Origin: Branchipolynoe longqiensis
Taxonomy: Eukaryota > Annelida > Polychaeta > Phyllodocida > Polynoidae
Direction of reading: 5' to 3'
Length of the DNA: 64,000 nt
NCBI GenBank assembly: GCA_030323885.1
Contig: CM059190.1
Span: 107,289,590-107,353,589, forward strand
Shown here: one piece after another, positions 1 through 9,824 of the stretch
Layout of the letters: each line of letters opens with the position of its first letter
Position numbering within the stretch: the first letter of the stretch is position 1
Notes under the pieces: generated by a model
The model's database searches: none
What the model saw: the letters and a program-made list of their open reading frames with translations, nothing else
What the model was told of the DNA's origin: nothing
Translations under genes and position numbers: made by a program

Positions 1-320
1 CTGACACATTCTTACATAATTGTCTGTTAATGGCTGGCAAACCAGTGTTGTTACTCCTGACATGTTCTTACGTAATGGTCTGTTAATGGCTAGCAAACTG
101 GCGTTGTTGCTCCTGACACATTCTTACGGAATTGTCTGTTAATGGTTAGCAAACCGGTGTTGTTACTACTGACACGTTCTTACGTAATTGTCTGTTAATG
201 GTTAGCAAACCGGCGTGGTTACTCCTGACACGTTCTTAGGTTATTGTCTGCTAATGGTTAGCAAACCAGCGTTGTTACTCCTGACACATTCTTATGTAAT
301 TGTCTGTTAATGGTTAGTAT
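1..320. repeat. 56-bp minisatellite, about 5.7 copies, cut by the window start
   Basis: Units begin with CTGACACRTTCTTACGTAAT at 1, 57, 113, 169, 225 and 281, an exact 56-bp period. Copies differ by a few substitutions each. The array enters from outside the window on the left. Confidence 0.95.
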
Positions 321-399
321 TTTCTTGGAATATTCGCTGATTAAGCAGAGACAACTTTCAATCACAGACAATTAGTCTTCCTCATTCTACTGCTTCTTG

Positions 400-500
400 C
401 CATATCCTAGGAACAGCGAGTGATAATCTAAGGAGTAACAAGTATACATTTTGAAGTCATTCGTTGACTCTGCCAAGGTTCAAACCCGGGGTTAATTAGT
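400..500 (-). mobile_element. SINE fragment (family A), tRNA-side end
   Basis: On the minus strand this contains the B-box-like GGTTTGAACCTTGG and then the body motif preceding ATACTTGTTACTCC. The same order is found in the fuller copies at 34054 and 46391. The rest of the element is missing. Confidence 0.6.
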
Positions 501-647
501 GTTGATGCTTTTCTTGTCTTGTGCTTGCTGTGTTCACACACCGAGATCCCAGTAGTTGGGATCAATTAGGATGAGACAAGGAACTGAACCAGATTGAGAC
601 GCGCTGAGGGCATCGATGCTAAATGCCAGCAGAGTGAACTTTGCAAT

Positions 648-972
648 TCTTCACACACACACCACACACACCACACACACACATACCACACACCACACAC
701 ACTTACCACACACTACACACACCACACACACCACACAAACCACACACACGACACACATGACACACACCACACACACCACACATACCACACATACCACACA
801 CACCACACACACACACCACACACACCACACACACACCACACACACACTGCCACACACCACACACTCACTGTCCCTGCTCACACATGCCACACACCACCCA
901 CACACCACACACACCACTTTCCTCACACACTGCACACACCACCCACATACACACACCACACACACACGTCCG
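648..972. repeat. CACAC/CACACCA microsatellite
   Basis: About 325 bp of ACACACC and CACA units with occasional CTT interruptions. Reading frames on both strands are low-complexity His/Thr or Cys/Val and are not coding. Confidence 0.95.
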
Positions 973-1024
973 AGTGTGGGCTGAGTGAGTGCTAAGTGGG
1001 TCCTCACAGACAACATTCGTCATC

Positions 1025-1045
1025 CACCGGAAGTGGCTTCCGGTG
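1025..1045. promoter_or_regulatory. ETS-type palindrome CACCGGAAG-TGG-CTTCCGGTG
   Basis: Two CCGGAAG cores face each other with 9-bp perfect arms around a 3-bp spacer. CCGGAAGT is the known core site of ETS-family factors. The surrounding 1020-1200 is CpG-rich and has a reverse CCAAT (CTGATTGG) near 1130, so the block could be promoter-like. No transcript can be assigned. Confidence 0.4.
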
Positions 1046-1199
1046 CGACTTCTGGCGGCGTCCCGGGGTGGCTGCTGAATATGTGCGCCCTATGGGGGCA
1101 GCCTGGGGAGGGCGTGAGGAATGCTCTAATCTGATTGGACGAGAAGGAAAACAAGCAGCTAGCGCAGCGGAAGCGTTCTGCCGCGTCTCCATTAGGCAC

Positions 1200-1360
1200 C
1201 GACATGCGCACTGAGCAGCTGGGTACCAGTGGGAGCGGGCGGGCAGGGGGAGCAGACTGGTGGGCAGGGGACCAGACGGGCGGGCAAGGGACCAGACGGG
1301 CGAGCAGGGGACCAGGGGAATAGCCAGGGGGTTCGGCTGATGACCAGAGGACCAGAGGAA
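1200..1360. repeat. short GC-rich degenerate tandem repeat (ACCAGACGGGCGGGCARGGG)
   Basis: Several imperfect ~18-bp units of GGGACCAGACGGGCGGGC occur between 1245 and 1325, followed by decayed GACCAGAGG units. Nothing coding is visible from 1360 to 1610, which is AT-rich. Confidence 0.7.
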
Positions 1361-1611
1361 GAGACGGCATTTGACGGATGGTTAGGGAACCAGTGGAACC
1401 ATGGTCTGAGGCATCCATGTCAACAACAGGGATGTAATTGATCATTTAATTAAGTTTATATTGTTGTTATGCTATTATTTTATTGTATTGCTGTCACAAC
1501 TATTGTTTTAAAAGAACACCTCTTTTGTATTTTGAAGGATTGAATGACACACATGTTTTCCCTTTTACAGATGGAACGCTGGATGTGAAAGCTTTTCACG
1601 GGACAAAATGC

Positions 1612-1800
1612 ACACATGACATTAACCAGCCCTTGCCCTATCCTAGTAATGCCAAGCACCAGGCCAGTACTAGTACTAGTGACATTAACCAGCCCTTGCC
1701 GTATCCTAGTAATGCCAAGCACCAGGCTAGTATTAGTACTGTAGCACTAGCGACAAGTATCAAGTTAGTCAATTATGGGTTCACCTCGGCCAGGATTCGG
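1612..1800 (-). mobile_element. SINE body fragment (family A) with internal ~72-bp duplication
   Basis: The plus strand shows TTAACCAGCCCTTGCC, CTATCCTAGTAATGCC and AAGCACCAGG twice in a row, then GCGACAAGTATCAAG. These are the reverse complement of the family A SINE body. The duplicated unit is a local tandem duplication inside the element. Confidence 0.7.
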
Positions 1801-1959
1801 AATTGCCTACTTTCAGCAGGGCAAGCTCCAGTCTTTGGTCTTAGTCTTAGTCTTAACGATTCGGACAGCGTCCGGTTTTAGAATAAGAAATCGAGGGTAT
1901 ACGGAATTGTGGAGTTTCTGTTTGGAAGCACTTGTGTTATTTGTACATCCAACCCTCTT

Positions 1960-2095
1960 AACACCTCCCCCCACCTCCTCCACACACACATCCCCCATCT
2001 TAACATCCCCCACCTCCGACACACACACATCCCCCCACTTAACACCTCCCTCCACCTCCTCCCACACACACACCTCCCCTCGAACACACACCCTT
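1960..2095. repeat. C/T-rich minisatellite (CACCTCC...ACACACATCCCCC)
   Basis: Degenerate units of about 35 bp with CACCTCC, ACACACACATCC and CTTAACA blocks. The reading frames across it are low-complexity. Confidence 0.8.
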
Positions 2096-2099
2096 AGGC

Positions 2100-3000
2100 G
2101 TCACCTGGAGGGGGTGGGGGTGCCACGTAGCGGCCCGGACAGCCTGGAGGAAGGCCGCCTACTGTCTCCACAACTACACGAAGAATGCAGCGCCGGGCCC
2201 GTCTTACTAGTCGCCCACCGTCAGCAATGGCCGCCTACAATCAACACTTCGTCGATGACTGCATCACTCGGCGTGAGTGGGACCGCATGGGGAACTGGGT
2301 CAAGCTTAGCTCTATTTAAAAGTAAATACTTGAGGTGCGTTCCAAATTTGTTGACATTTTCACAGTTGTACAACGAGTGTTACTTTCCAGATCCCCCGTC
2401 CCTCTCCTCCAACGTGGTACAGATCAACATTTTACATATGGTTTAATGTATACTCTTCGTGTAGATTAAATATAAACATTTTATTGAAAATAAAAGTTGT
2501 ATATTGCAGACGGACCCCTTCTCCCATCGGCCGCGTTATACGACTTTGAAAACGTTGACAGCTTTGAACAGCCCTAAGTCTTATTGGTTGAAACTGAAGG
2601 GCGCCTTAGTGCAAGCCTCGTCTTGGGGATGGTCAAGTGTGTACACACACATATATATGTTGCATAATCCAAATGCTGAATATCATCCTCCTCCTAGCTT
2701 TTACTGCACGCACGACCAGTGGCGCCACTTGTGGCCGCCGGCGTCACTAACCATCACGGCGCTGTGTCAACATTGGCCACCAGAGGGCGCGGTTTGTTGC
2801 CTTAGTCTGAGAGGTTAGAGAGATGCGGCCAGGTCACGTGACGGGACGCGTTTGGACCACACCGGGCACTGAGCACGGAGAGTGGGATGGGTCTGTTTGG
2901 GGAGACAACACGGCGAGGAAGCAGTGGTCAGGCCATGGTTGCCTTTGTGACCAGTGTTTAGACGATGTTTGGTGAGGAAGATGGGACCATGGAAGTGTGT
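2100..3000. other. non-repetitive stretch, no gene recognised
   Basis: About 0.9 kb of ordinary complexity. No open frame resembles a known family. It holds a CTCF-like site (2777-2790) and a GTCACGTGAC palindrome (2836-2845). An AT-rich tract with AATAAA lies near 2485, but no upstream coding sequence supports a 3' end. Confidence 0.5.
2777..2790 (+). promoter_or_regulatory. CTCF-like site CCACCAGAGGGCGC
   Basis: Matches the established CTCF core CCASYAGRKGGCRS at every position. CTCF is widely conserved in bilaterians. Binding here is inference only. Confidence 0.35.
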
Positions 3001-3089
3001 GTGTATGTGTGTGTGTGGGGGGGGGGGGTGTTTACTCTCTTAAACAAGCAGGAGGTGCTACGTAGTAGACGCCGAATGAAGGTCACGTG

Positions 3090-3560
3090 ATTCGGCATAA
3101 AACCACCCACCGCCCACCACCACCTACCACCCACCGCCCATCACCTACCACCGCCACCTCCACCACCCACAACCTACCGCTGTCAGTCCCCATACCCACC
3201 CACCACCCACCTCCACCATCCACCACCACAACCCACCACCCACCACCGCCCACCGCTCACCGCCAATCACCTACCGCCGTCACTCCTAATCCCCACCTAC
3301 CGCCCACCACCACCTCCACCACCTTCACCACTCACCTCCTCCACCACCTCCACCACTCACCATCACCCACCACCTCCACCACCCACCACCACCCTCCACC
3401 ACCCACCACCACCCACCACCACCCACCACCACCTCCACCACCACCACCCACCCCACCCATCACCCACTACCGCCACCACCCACCACCTACCACCACCACC
3501 TCCACCACCACCCACCACCACCCACCACCACCACCCACCACCACCCACTACCATTCATTC
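3090..3560. repeat. CCACCA/CCACCN simple repeat
   Basis: About 470 bp dominated by ACC and CACC triplets, giving Thr/His/Pro or Gly/Trp/Val strings on the two strands. No protein is predicted. Confidence 0.95.
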
Positions 3561-4016
3561 CCTGTCCCTCTTCTTGCCTCTCCTCCCTCCTTGCCTCTCT
3601 CCCGCACCACCTTTTTGTCTCCTTCCCTCTCATCCTATCTTCTTCCCTATTCCTCATTCTTCCCCCACCTGCTCCTTTTTTTCTCCTCCTTCCCTCCCCC
3701 CTTCCTTCCATCTCCTCCTCCCCCCCTCCTTCCATCTCCTCTTCACTCTCCTCCTTCCCTATCCCCCCTCCTTCCCTCTCCCCCTCCTTCCCTCTCCTCC
3801 TTCCCCTCTCCCCCCTCCTCCCCTCTCCTCCTTCCTCTCCTCTTCCCTCTCCCCCTCCTTCCCTCTCCTCCTTCCCTCTCCTCCTTCCCTCTCATCCTTC
3901 CCTCTCCTCATTCCCCTCTCCCCCTCCTCCCCTCTCCTCCTTCCCTCTCCTCCTTCCCTCTCCCCCTCCTTCCCTCTCCTCCTTCCCTATCCTCCTCCCC
4001 TCTCCTCCCTCCTACC
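3560..4016. repeat. polypyrimidine tract (CTCCTTCCCTCTC)n
   Basis: About 450 bp almost free of purines, built of CTCCTTCCCTCTCC units of 13-18 bp. It could adopt triplex (H-DNA) structure. Confidence 0.95.
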
Positions 4017-4414
4017 CAATATCGTGACTACGCAGAAATCCCGACCATCTGGTCCGGAAGTCTCGGCCGCCACACGGACCTGCGCACTGCGCACCTTCCG
4101 GGATCAGGAGTCACGTGGTTGGGATGGGGCCGAAACAGACAAATAAATGAAACCACGGTTCGGGAGGGGGGTGAAGCGTGTGGGGGAGCAGCGGAAGGTG
4201 TGTGTGGGGGGGGGGGGGGGGGTACAGCAGGGTGCACACACGTGCTAACATCGAGCCGGGGTCCAATCTGAGATGGGGGGGGGGGGGGAGGTTGGGTCGT
4301 ACAGAAGAGCAGCTCATCAAATGCAGGAAGTCACGCACTCCGTCAGTCTGCGTCGGGTTAAGGAGCTCCGTGAGAAATGAACAATTTAAGTTTGGCCACA
4401 TGACGAACACAAAA

Positions 4415-4459
4415 AGCACCAACTTCACCGGGGTTACTTGACACCAGTGAAGTTGTGCT
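4415..4459. repeat. inverted repeat with AACTTCACYGG arms
   Basis: AGCACCAACTTCACCGG (4415-4431) pairs with CCAGTGAAGTTGTGCT (4444-4459) with one mismatch and one bulge over ~16 bp. It lies in unique sequence upstream of two GTCACGTGAC palindromes. Confidence 0.6.
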
Positions 4460-4487
4460 CGTACCGAACTGCTCGAACTGAAGCGCG

Positions 4488-4520
4488 TCACGTGACCAGG
4501 GGAAAGCGAGTCACGTGACG
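4488..4520. promoter_or_regulatory. two GTCACGTGAC E-box palindromes
   Basis: Two exact 10-bp palindromes lie about 22 bp apart. CACGTG flanked by GT and AC is the established site of MiT/TFE and USF-type bHLH-ZIP factors. Confidence 0.35.
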
Positions 4521-4560
4521 ACGGGCGGAACCATTGGTGGCGGGGATGTGATGAGCGGAG

Positions 4561-4710
4561 CAGTCTGCACCCTGCTGCATCATACATGGTCAGTCTGCAC
4601 GCTACTACATCATACATGGCCAGTCTGCATGCTGCTACATCATACATGGCCAGTCTGCATACTGCTACATCATACATGGCCAGTCTGCATGCTGCTACAT
4701 CATACATGGG
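4561..4710. repeat. 30-bp minisatellite, 5 copies
   Basis: CATACATGGCCAGTCTGCAT recurs every 30 bp at 4581, 4611, 4641, 4671 and 4701. Because 30 is a multiple of 3, one frame stays open as a ten-residue repeat. Nothing else suggests coding. Confidence 0.95.
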
Positions 4711-4889
4711 TTAATGCCGGAACTATATCATCATCACCCACTCACCAACATCCTCTGCTTCACTCCAACACACATCAAGGGGAATACACAATGACTCGTG
4801 CACCCTAAATCAAGCACACATCTATTTTATGGAAACAAATATTTGCTGGTGAACAAATCTGAGCTGTACTTTGTTCTTGTTTATTGGCT

Positions 4890-5090
4890 ATTGTTGTTGT
4901 TGCCTGTTGTTGCCTGTTGTTGTCTGTTGTTGTCACACAAATACACCCACAACCACACGCCCACACCCGCACCGACATACCCTGCACACACATAACGCAC
5001 ACGCACACGCACGCGCAGCCCACCAACGCATACGCGCACACACGCGTACACGCACATGCACACGCACACGCACAAGCACACCACAGCCGG
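4890..5090. repeat. TTGTTGCCTG microrepeat followed by degenerate (CA)n
   Basis: TTGTTG units at 4890-4935 run into CACACGCACACGC repeats to about 5085. This is simple-sequence DNA. Confidence 0.9.
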
Positions 5091-5164
5091 ACGGCCTGGT
5101 CGGGAGGTAAACGGCCGCACGGTGGCGCGCCGGTGTTGAACGCCCTGACGCCGCGACGCGCTAT

Positions 5165-5275
5165 ATAGGTCACCAGCGCTTTGCAGGTCAAGACGGGCCA
5201 TATAGGTCAAGACGCATCATGTAGGTCACGCTTCCGTCAAAGGACCGCACATGAGGGCCTTGAGTTCAGGTCAGT
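5165..5275 (+). repeat. five AGGTCA half-sites at ~19-bp spacing
   Basis: AGGTCA occurs at 5167, 5185, 5204, 5223 and 5268, in same-strand orientation. AGGTCA is the nuclear-receptor half-site. The 18-19-bp spacing and the shared TATAGGTCAAGACG context suggest a small decayed tandem repeat. Confidence 0.6.
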
Positions 5276-5284
5276 GTCAGCCAG

Positions 5285-5780
5285 TGGCCCCCCCCCCCCC
5301 CCCACACCGCACGGGGGAGTGCAGGTAGGGGTAGGGGTAGGGGTAGGTGTGGGGTAGAGGTGGGGGTGGGGGTGGACTGGATGTGGGGTGGAGGTGCGGG
5401 GGGTAGGTAGGGATGGAGGGGGGTGGAGGGGGGGTGGAGGGGGGTCTAGGGGTGGAGGTGGAGATGGGGGTGGAAATGGGGGTGAAGATGGGGTGGAAGG
5501 GGATGTGGGTGGAGGGGGTGTGGTGGATGTGGGGATGAGGGCGGAGGTGGATGTGAGGGTGGAGAGGGGGATGGAGCGGAGGGTGGATGTGGGGTGTGGG
5601 TGGAGATGGGGGTGGGGTGGGATGGGGATGTGGAGAGAGGTGGGAGGGTGGGTGGAGATGGGAGTGGGGGTGGGCGTGGCAGAGGTGGGGTGTGAGTGGA
5701 AATGGGGGTGGGATGAGGATGTGGAGAGAGGTGGGGTGTGGGTAGAGATGGGAGTGGGGGTGGGCGTGGCAGAGGAGGGG
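5285..5780. repeat. G-rich minisatellite (GGGGTGGAGRTGGGGGTGG)
   Basis: Poly-C, then GGGGTA units (5325-5350), then 400 bp of GTGGAGATGGGGGTGG-like units. A larger ~85-bp repeat is visible near the right end. Long G runs make G-quadruplex formation possible. Confidence 0.9.
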
Positions 5781-5941
5781 TAGATGCTTCACGTATTGCC
5801 GCCTGTGTCACGTGACCGTGTGACATAATGCAGGTGTCGATATCCTTCAAACAATCGATTACCAGACACGGACGGCATCGGTTTGAGAATATGATGAATA
5901 CAGAATGAGCAGTGTTTGAGGACACTCAGCAACCCGCACTG

Positions 5942-5996
5942 GTCACGTGACTGATCGACACTGCACCGCCCGGGCAGTGTGGATCAGTCACGTGAC
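5942..5996. repeat. hairpin 1: 23-bp arms, 9-nt loop, E-box in the stem
   Basis: Left arm 5942-5964 pairs with 5974-5996 with one mismatch around loop ACCGCCCGG. Both arms end in GTCACGTGAC. The right-arm palindrome is also the left flank of the next hairpin. Confidence 0.9.
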
Positions 5997-6036
5997 TGCC
6001 CCACACTGCACCGCCCGGGCAGTGTGGGGCAGTCAC
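5992..6036. repeat. hairpin 2: 18-bp perfect arms, same loop
   Basis: Left arm 5992-6009 pairs perfectly with 6019-6036 around the identical loop ACCGCCCGG. Relative to hairpin 1 the arm centre changes from TGATCGAC to TGCCCCAC, with the complementary change on the other arm. Confidence 0.9.
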
Positions 6037-6064
6037 TTGCCAAACTCCGTGATGTTGTCTTCCC

Positions 6065-6130
6065 ACCTCCTACTTTGCCCGCCCGCCCACCGCCCGCCCA
6101 CCGCCCGCCCACCGCCCGCCCACCGCCCCA
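6065..6130. repeat. CCGCCCGCCCA tandem repeat
   Basis: About five 11-bp units of GCCCACCGCCC. The sequence between here and 6330 is ordinary, with no gene seen. Confidence 0.9.
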
Positions 6131-6324
6131 TTTCCTTCACCTTTCACCGTGCCTTGCAAGACGTGTATAGACTATTATATATGTAAATGGTTGCATCATG
6201 CCATTGCGGGAAGGCGAAGTGTCCAGGCACTGAAATCATAACCTTATTCACTTAATAAAAGATAAGTTACGAAAATACAAAAACTGCAGGGATTTCTCCG
6301 CTCCCCGTCCTCCCCCCGCCCCTC

Positions 6325-7110
6325 AAACTTCGGGTGTAAATCACGGCCCCACAACACTGCGGGTGTAAACCATGACCCCACAACACTGTGGGTGTAAATC
6401 ACAGCACCACAACACTGTGGATTTAACTCACGGCCCCACAACACTGCAGGTGTAAATCATGGCCCCACAACACTGCGGGTGCAAATCATGGCCCCACAAC
6501 ACTGTGGGTGTAAATCACGGCCCCACAACACTGCGGATGTAAATCATGGCCCCACAACACTGCGGGTGTAAATCACAGCCCCACAACACTGCGGGTGTAA
6601 ATCATAGCCCCACAACACTGCGGGTGTAAATCATGGCCCCACAACACTGCGGGTGTACATCACGGCCCCACAACACTGCGGGTGTAAATCACGGCCCCAC
6701 AACACTGCGGGTGTTAATCATGGCCCCACAACACTGCGGGTGTTAATCACGGCCCCACAACACTGTGGGTGTTAATCACGGCCCCACAACACGGCGGGTG
6801 TAAATCATGGCCCCACAACAGTGTGGGTGTACATCACGGCCCCACAACACTGCGGGTGTAAATCACGGCCCCACAACACTGCGGGTGTTAATCACGGCCC
6901 CACAACACGGCGGGTGTAAATCACGGCCCCACAACACTGCGGGTGTTAATCACGGCCCCACAACACAGTGGGTGTTAATCACGGCCCCACAACACTGTGG
7001 GTGTAAATCACGCCAACACTGTGGGTGTAATTCACGGCCCCACAACACGGCGGGTGTAAATCACGGCGGGTGTAAATCACGGCGGGTGTAAATCACGGCC
7101 CAACAACACG
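6325..7110. repeat. 29-bp minisatellite, about 27 copies
   Basis: Unit GGGTGTAAATCACGGCCCCA plus CAACACTGC repeats with substitutions (TAAATCATGG, TTAATCACGG). Shortened units occur at the right end (7055-7105). Frames on both strands stay open over parts of it only because the unit lacks stops. Confidence 0.97.
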
Positions 7111-7329
7111 GCAGATGGTATCGCGCGGCTCCCTCTCGTTATCGAGATTATCAGGTCTTGGGAGCGGAGCGATAAGAAGCGGTAAGTACTGATAGCACCC
7201 ACCGGGGGGCGCGCTGCCGCATGCGGAGGGTGGCGGCCTCTGGCGGAGGTCGGGCGAGTTGCTATCCGCGGGCTGTAAACGCCGCCATTCCTTCTGATAC
7301 ACTCTCACCTGGGAACAGTTTATTACCTG

Positions 7330-7550
7330 AGGGAGCCCGGCCGTGAGGGGCGGGGGGGGGGGGCGTGAGGGGCGGGCTGCGGGCAGTGAGTGGCGGGGGT
7401 CCGTGAGGGGCGGGGTGCGGGCGGTGAGGGGCGGGGTGCGGTGAGGGGCGGGGTGCGGGCGGTGAGGGGCGGGGTGCGGTGAGGGGCGGGGTGCGGGCGG
7501 TGAGGGGCGGGGGGGGGGGCGTGAGGGGCGGGGTGCCGGCAGTGAGGAAT
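7330..7550. repeat. GC-rich minisatellite (GTGAGGGGCGGGGTGCGGGC)
   Basis: Units of about 13 and 20 bp built from GTGAGGGGCGGGGTGCGG. The array interrupts CpG-rich sequence. Confidence 0.95.
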
Positions 7551-7685
7551 CCACGCATGCCGCGTCGGGGCCGGTATAGGCCGGCCAGCTTTATAGCGCT
7601 GCCCGTAGTGTGCACCTACCTCTGTAGTCTACGTCCGACTGTACCCCCCACGTTTAGATACCGCACACTTTTCTTTTGTTTGCTT

Positions 7686-7970
7686 CTTGGAGTTTTACGT
7701 CCTGGCAACATTTAAGGTCATATCAGGACGGGCACCGACTTGTGACAGTGCACACTCATGGTGACTTCATAGTACTTCCCCACCGGGAGATGAGGCCGCT
7801 GTCACCATGCCCCAATTTCCCACTCAGTCACATTATCCTGACACTGAGCTAATCAGTCCTTGCCCTATCGTATTAATGATGAGCGCCAGGCTAGGAAGTG
7901 ACAAGTATACATTGTGCAAGTCATTCGTTTCACTCGAAGGGAATCTCTGGGAACCCAAGTTACCCAGACA
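7686..7970 (-). mobile_element. SINE family A, nearly full length
   Basis: Reading the minus strand, the body motif (CACTGAGCTAATCAGTCC on plus) is followed by the conserved centre and by the tail. On the plus strand the tail reads TTGGAGTTTTACGTCCTGGC, AACATTTAAGGTCATATCAGG. The tRNA-related head past 7930 is rearranged. It is non-coding and would need LINE machinery in trans for mobility. Confidence 0.8.
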
Positions 7971-8555
7971 CAAATCCACGCCCGCCGCGGAGTCAGTCCT
8001 CTGCCACGTGCGTAGGTGTGCGTATACGGATGTGCGTGCGCATGTGCGCTTGCGTGTGTGCGTTTATAGCTGCGTGTCTGAGTGAGTGGTTTATGTCGTC
8101 ATCATCATCATCACCACCAATCCTTGAAACAAGAAAGTCGTTAGGGCACCACAGATGACTTTGCAGCCAGTTTGATGTCATTTGCTGACTGACCGATGCA
8201 GGTAAATTAGAATAGTGCAGTAAAGACGATCACTACAACCACGCGCACCCCTGTCCTGTCTGAATCCACTCGTGATGGCTTACATTGCCTGAGTCTGCAC
8301 TAACTACTGGAACCTTCAGTAACATGTAGTCAGACACACAGGAAGTTGTCAGCTGAGACAGGTTGATGAGAGGTGTGGTCTTTACACAGGTTGCTACCCT
8401 CCTAACACACCCCCCCTCCCCCTCCCATCCTACAAGGCGCACATATTGTACCGCCCCCACTCCGCCCCCACCCCCATACACGTGACCAGATGTGGGTCTA
8501 ACGTAATGATAAAGGCAATGTTTGTACAGTTGTTAACTCAGACGGCAGGACCGGC
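7971..8555. other. non-repetitive stretch, no gene recognised
   Basis: Ordinary-complexity DNA with a short GTGTGCG-rich patch at 8015-8075 and a CATCAT microsatellite at 8098-8115. No convincing exon, promoter or RNA gene is seen. Confidence 0.5.
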
Positions 8556-8559
8556 TCAC

Positions 8560-8960
8560 CTCCCCATGTCATACACACCATGTCAACCGCCCCATGTCAC
8601 CCGCCCCATGTCATCCGGCCCGTGTCACCCGACCCAAGTCACCGGCGCCATATCACCCGCCTCATGTCACTAGCCCCATGTCACCCGGTCTATGCTACCC
8701 CGGCCCATGTTACCCGGCCCATGTCACCCGACTCATGTCACCAGCCCCATGTCACCCGGCACATGCTACACCGGCCGATGTCACCCGGCCCCATGTCACA
8801 AACCTCATGCCACCATGTCATTGTCACCCACTTCATGTCTTCAGCCCCATGTTACTCACCATGGCACCCTACCCATGTCACCTTACCCCATGTCACCCGC
8901 CCATATCACCCAACCATGTCACCCGACCCATGTCACTCGACCCATGTCACCCAGGGAGGC
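8560..8960. repeat. 13-15-bp minisatellite (CCCATGTCACCCG)
   Basis: About 28 degenerate units of CCCATGTCACCCGN. All three plus-strand frames stay largely open because the unit has no stop. Each unit carries an ATG with no coding meaning. Confidence 0.95.
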
Positions 8961-8984
8961 CTGAGGAGGTGGGTATAAAGGAGT

Positions 8985-9050
8985 CTTCTGTCGTCCCCTC
9001 TCGTCCCCTCTAGTCCCTTCTCGTCCCCTCTCGTCCCTTCTCGTCCCACC
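8985..9050. repeat. TCGTCCCCTC 10-bp repeat
   Basis: Six to seven units of TCTCGTCCCCTC or TCTCGTCCCTTC in tandem. Confidence 0.85.
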
Positions 9051-9194
9051 CACATGATCAAATGTATCCCCCGCGGCGCGCCGAGATGGGCAGGCGTCAC
9101 GTGACACGGCGTGGTGCCGCCCGGTGGTGACATGCAGTATTAAGGTGACCTTGACCTCTGACCTCTTCGTACACCGATGGACATCGGCCTGTCT

Positions 9195-9680
9195 GCAGTA
9201 TGTGTCTAGGTGTGTACGGTGTGTGTGCGGTGTGTGGTGTATAGGTGTGTGTGGGTGCACTGTGTGGTGTGTGGTATGCGGTATGTGTGTACATTGTGTG
9301 GTGTATGTGTGGTGTGTGGTGTGTAGGGTTGTTTCTGCAGTGTGTGTTGTGTGGTATGCGGTATGTGTGTATATTGTGTGGTGTGTGTGCAGTGTGTGAT
9401 GTGTGGGTGTGTGGTGTATGGTGTGTGGGGGTTTATGGTGTGTGTGGTATATGGTGTGTGCAGTGTGTATGGTGTGTAAGGGGTGTGATGTGTGTAGTGT
9501 GTGGTGTGTCTGCATTGTGTGTTGTGTGGTATGCGGTATGTGTGTACGTTGTGTGGTGTGTGTGTGCAGTGTGTGATGTGTAGGTGTGTGGTGTGGTGTA
9601 TGGTGTGTGGGGTTTATGGTGTGTATGGTATATGGTGTGTGTAGGGGGTGTGATGTGTATAGTGTGTGGTGTGTGCAGTA
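9195..9680. repeat. GT-rich minisatellite (GTGTGGTGTGTGCAGTGTGT)
   Basis: About 480 bp of TGTGTGGTGTATGGTGTGTG-type units with a visible ~190-bp higher-order echo (TGTTGTGTGGTATGCGGTAT at about 9347 and 9520). Confidence 0.9.
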
Positions 9681-9824
9681 CATAGGATAACTTCCATCCC
9701 GCGGTTTGCCTGATCTGAACTCTCAGTCTAACTCAGTCTGTGCAGGAGAAACATGACCCAGCCACAGTTGGTTCCGGTACGTGAGGACGAGGTGGGCTGG
9801 GGTGGGGGACTTGCAAATAAATAG

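Noticed and set aside
2480..2500. Possible polyadenylation signal AATAAA
   Set aside because: AT-rich context and no upstream coding sequence; AATAAA is common by chance.
5325..5350. GGGGTA units resembling telomeric repeats
   Set aside because: Only four units, within a larger G-rich minisatellite, and not the TTAGGG repeat expected for molluscs.
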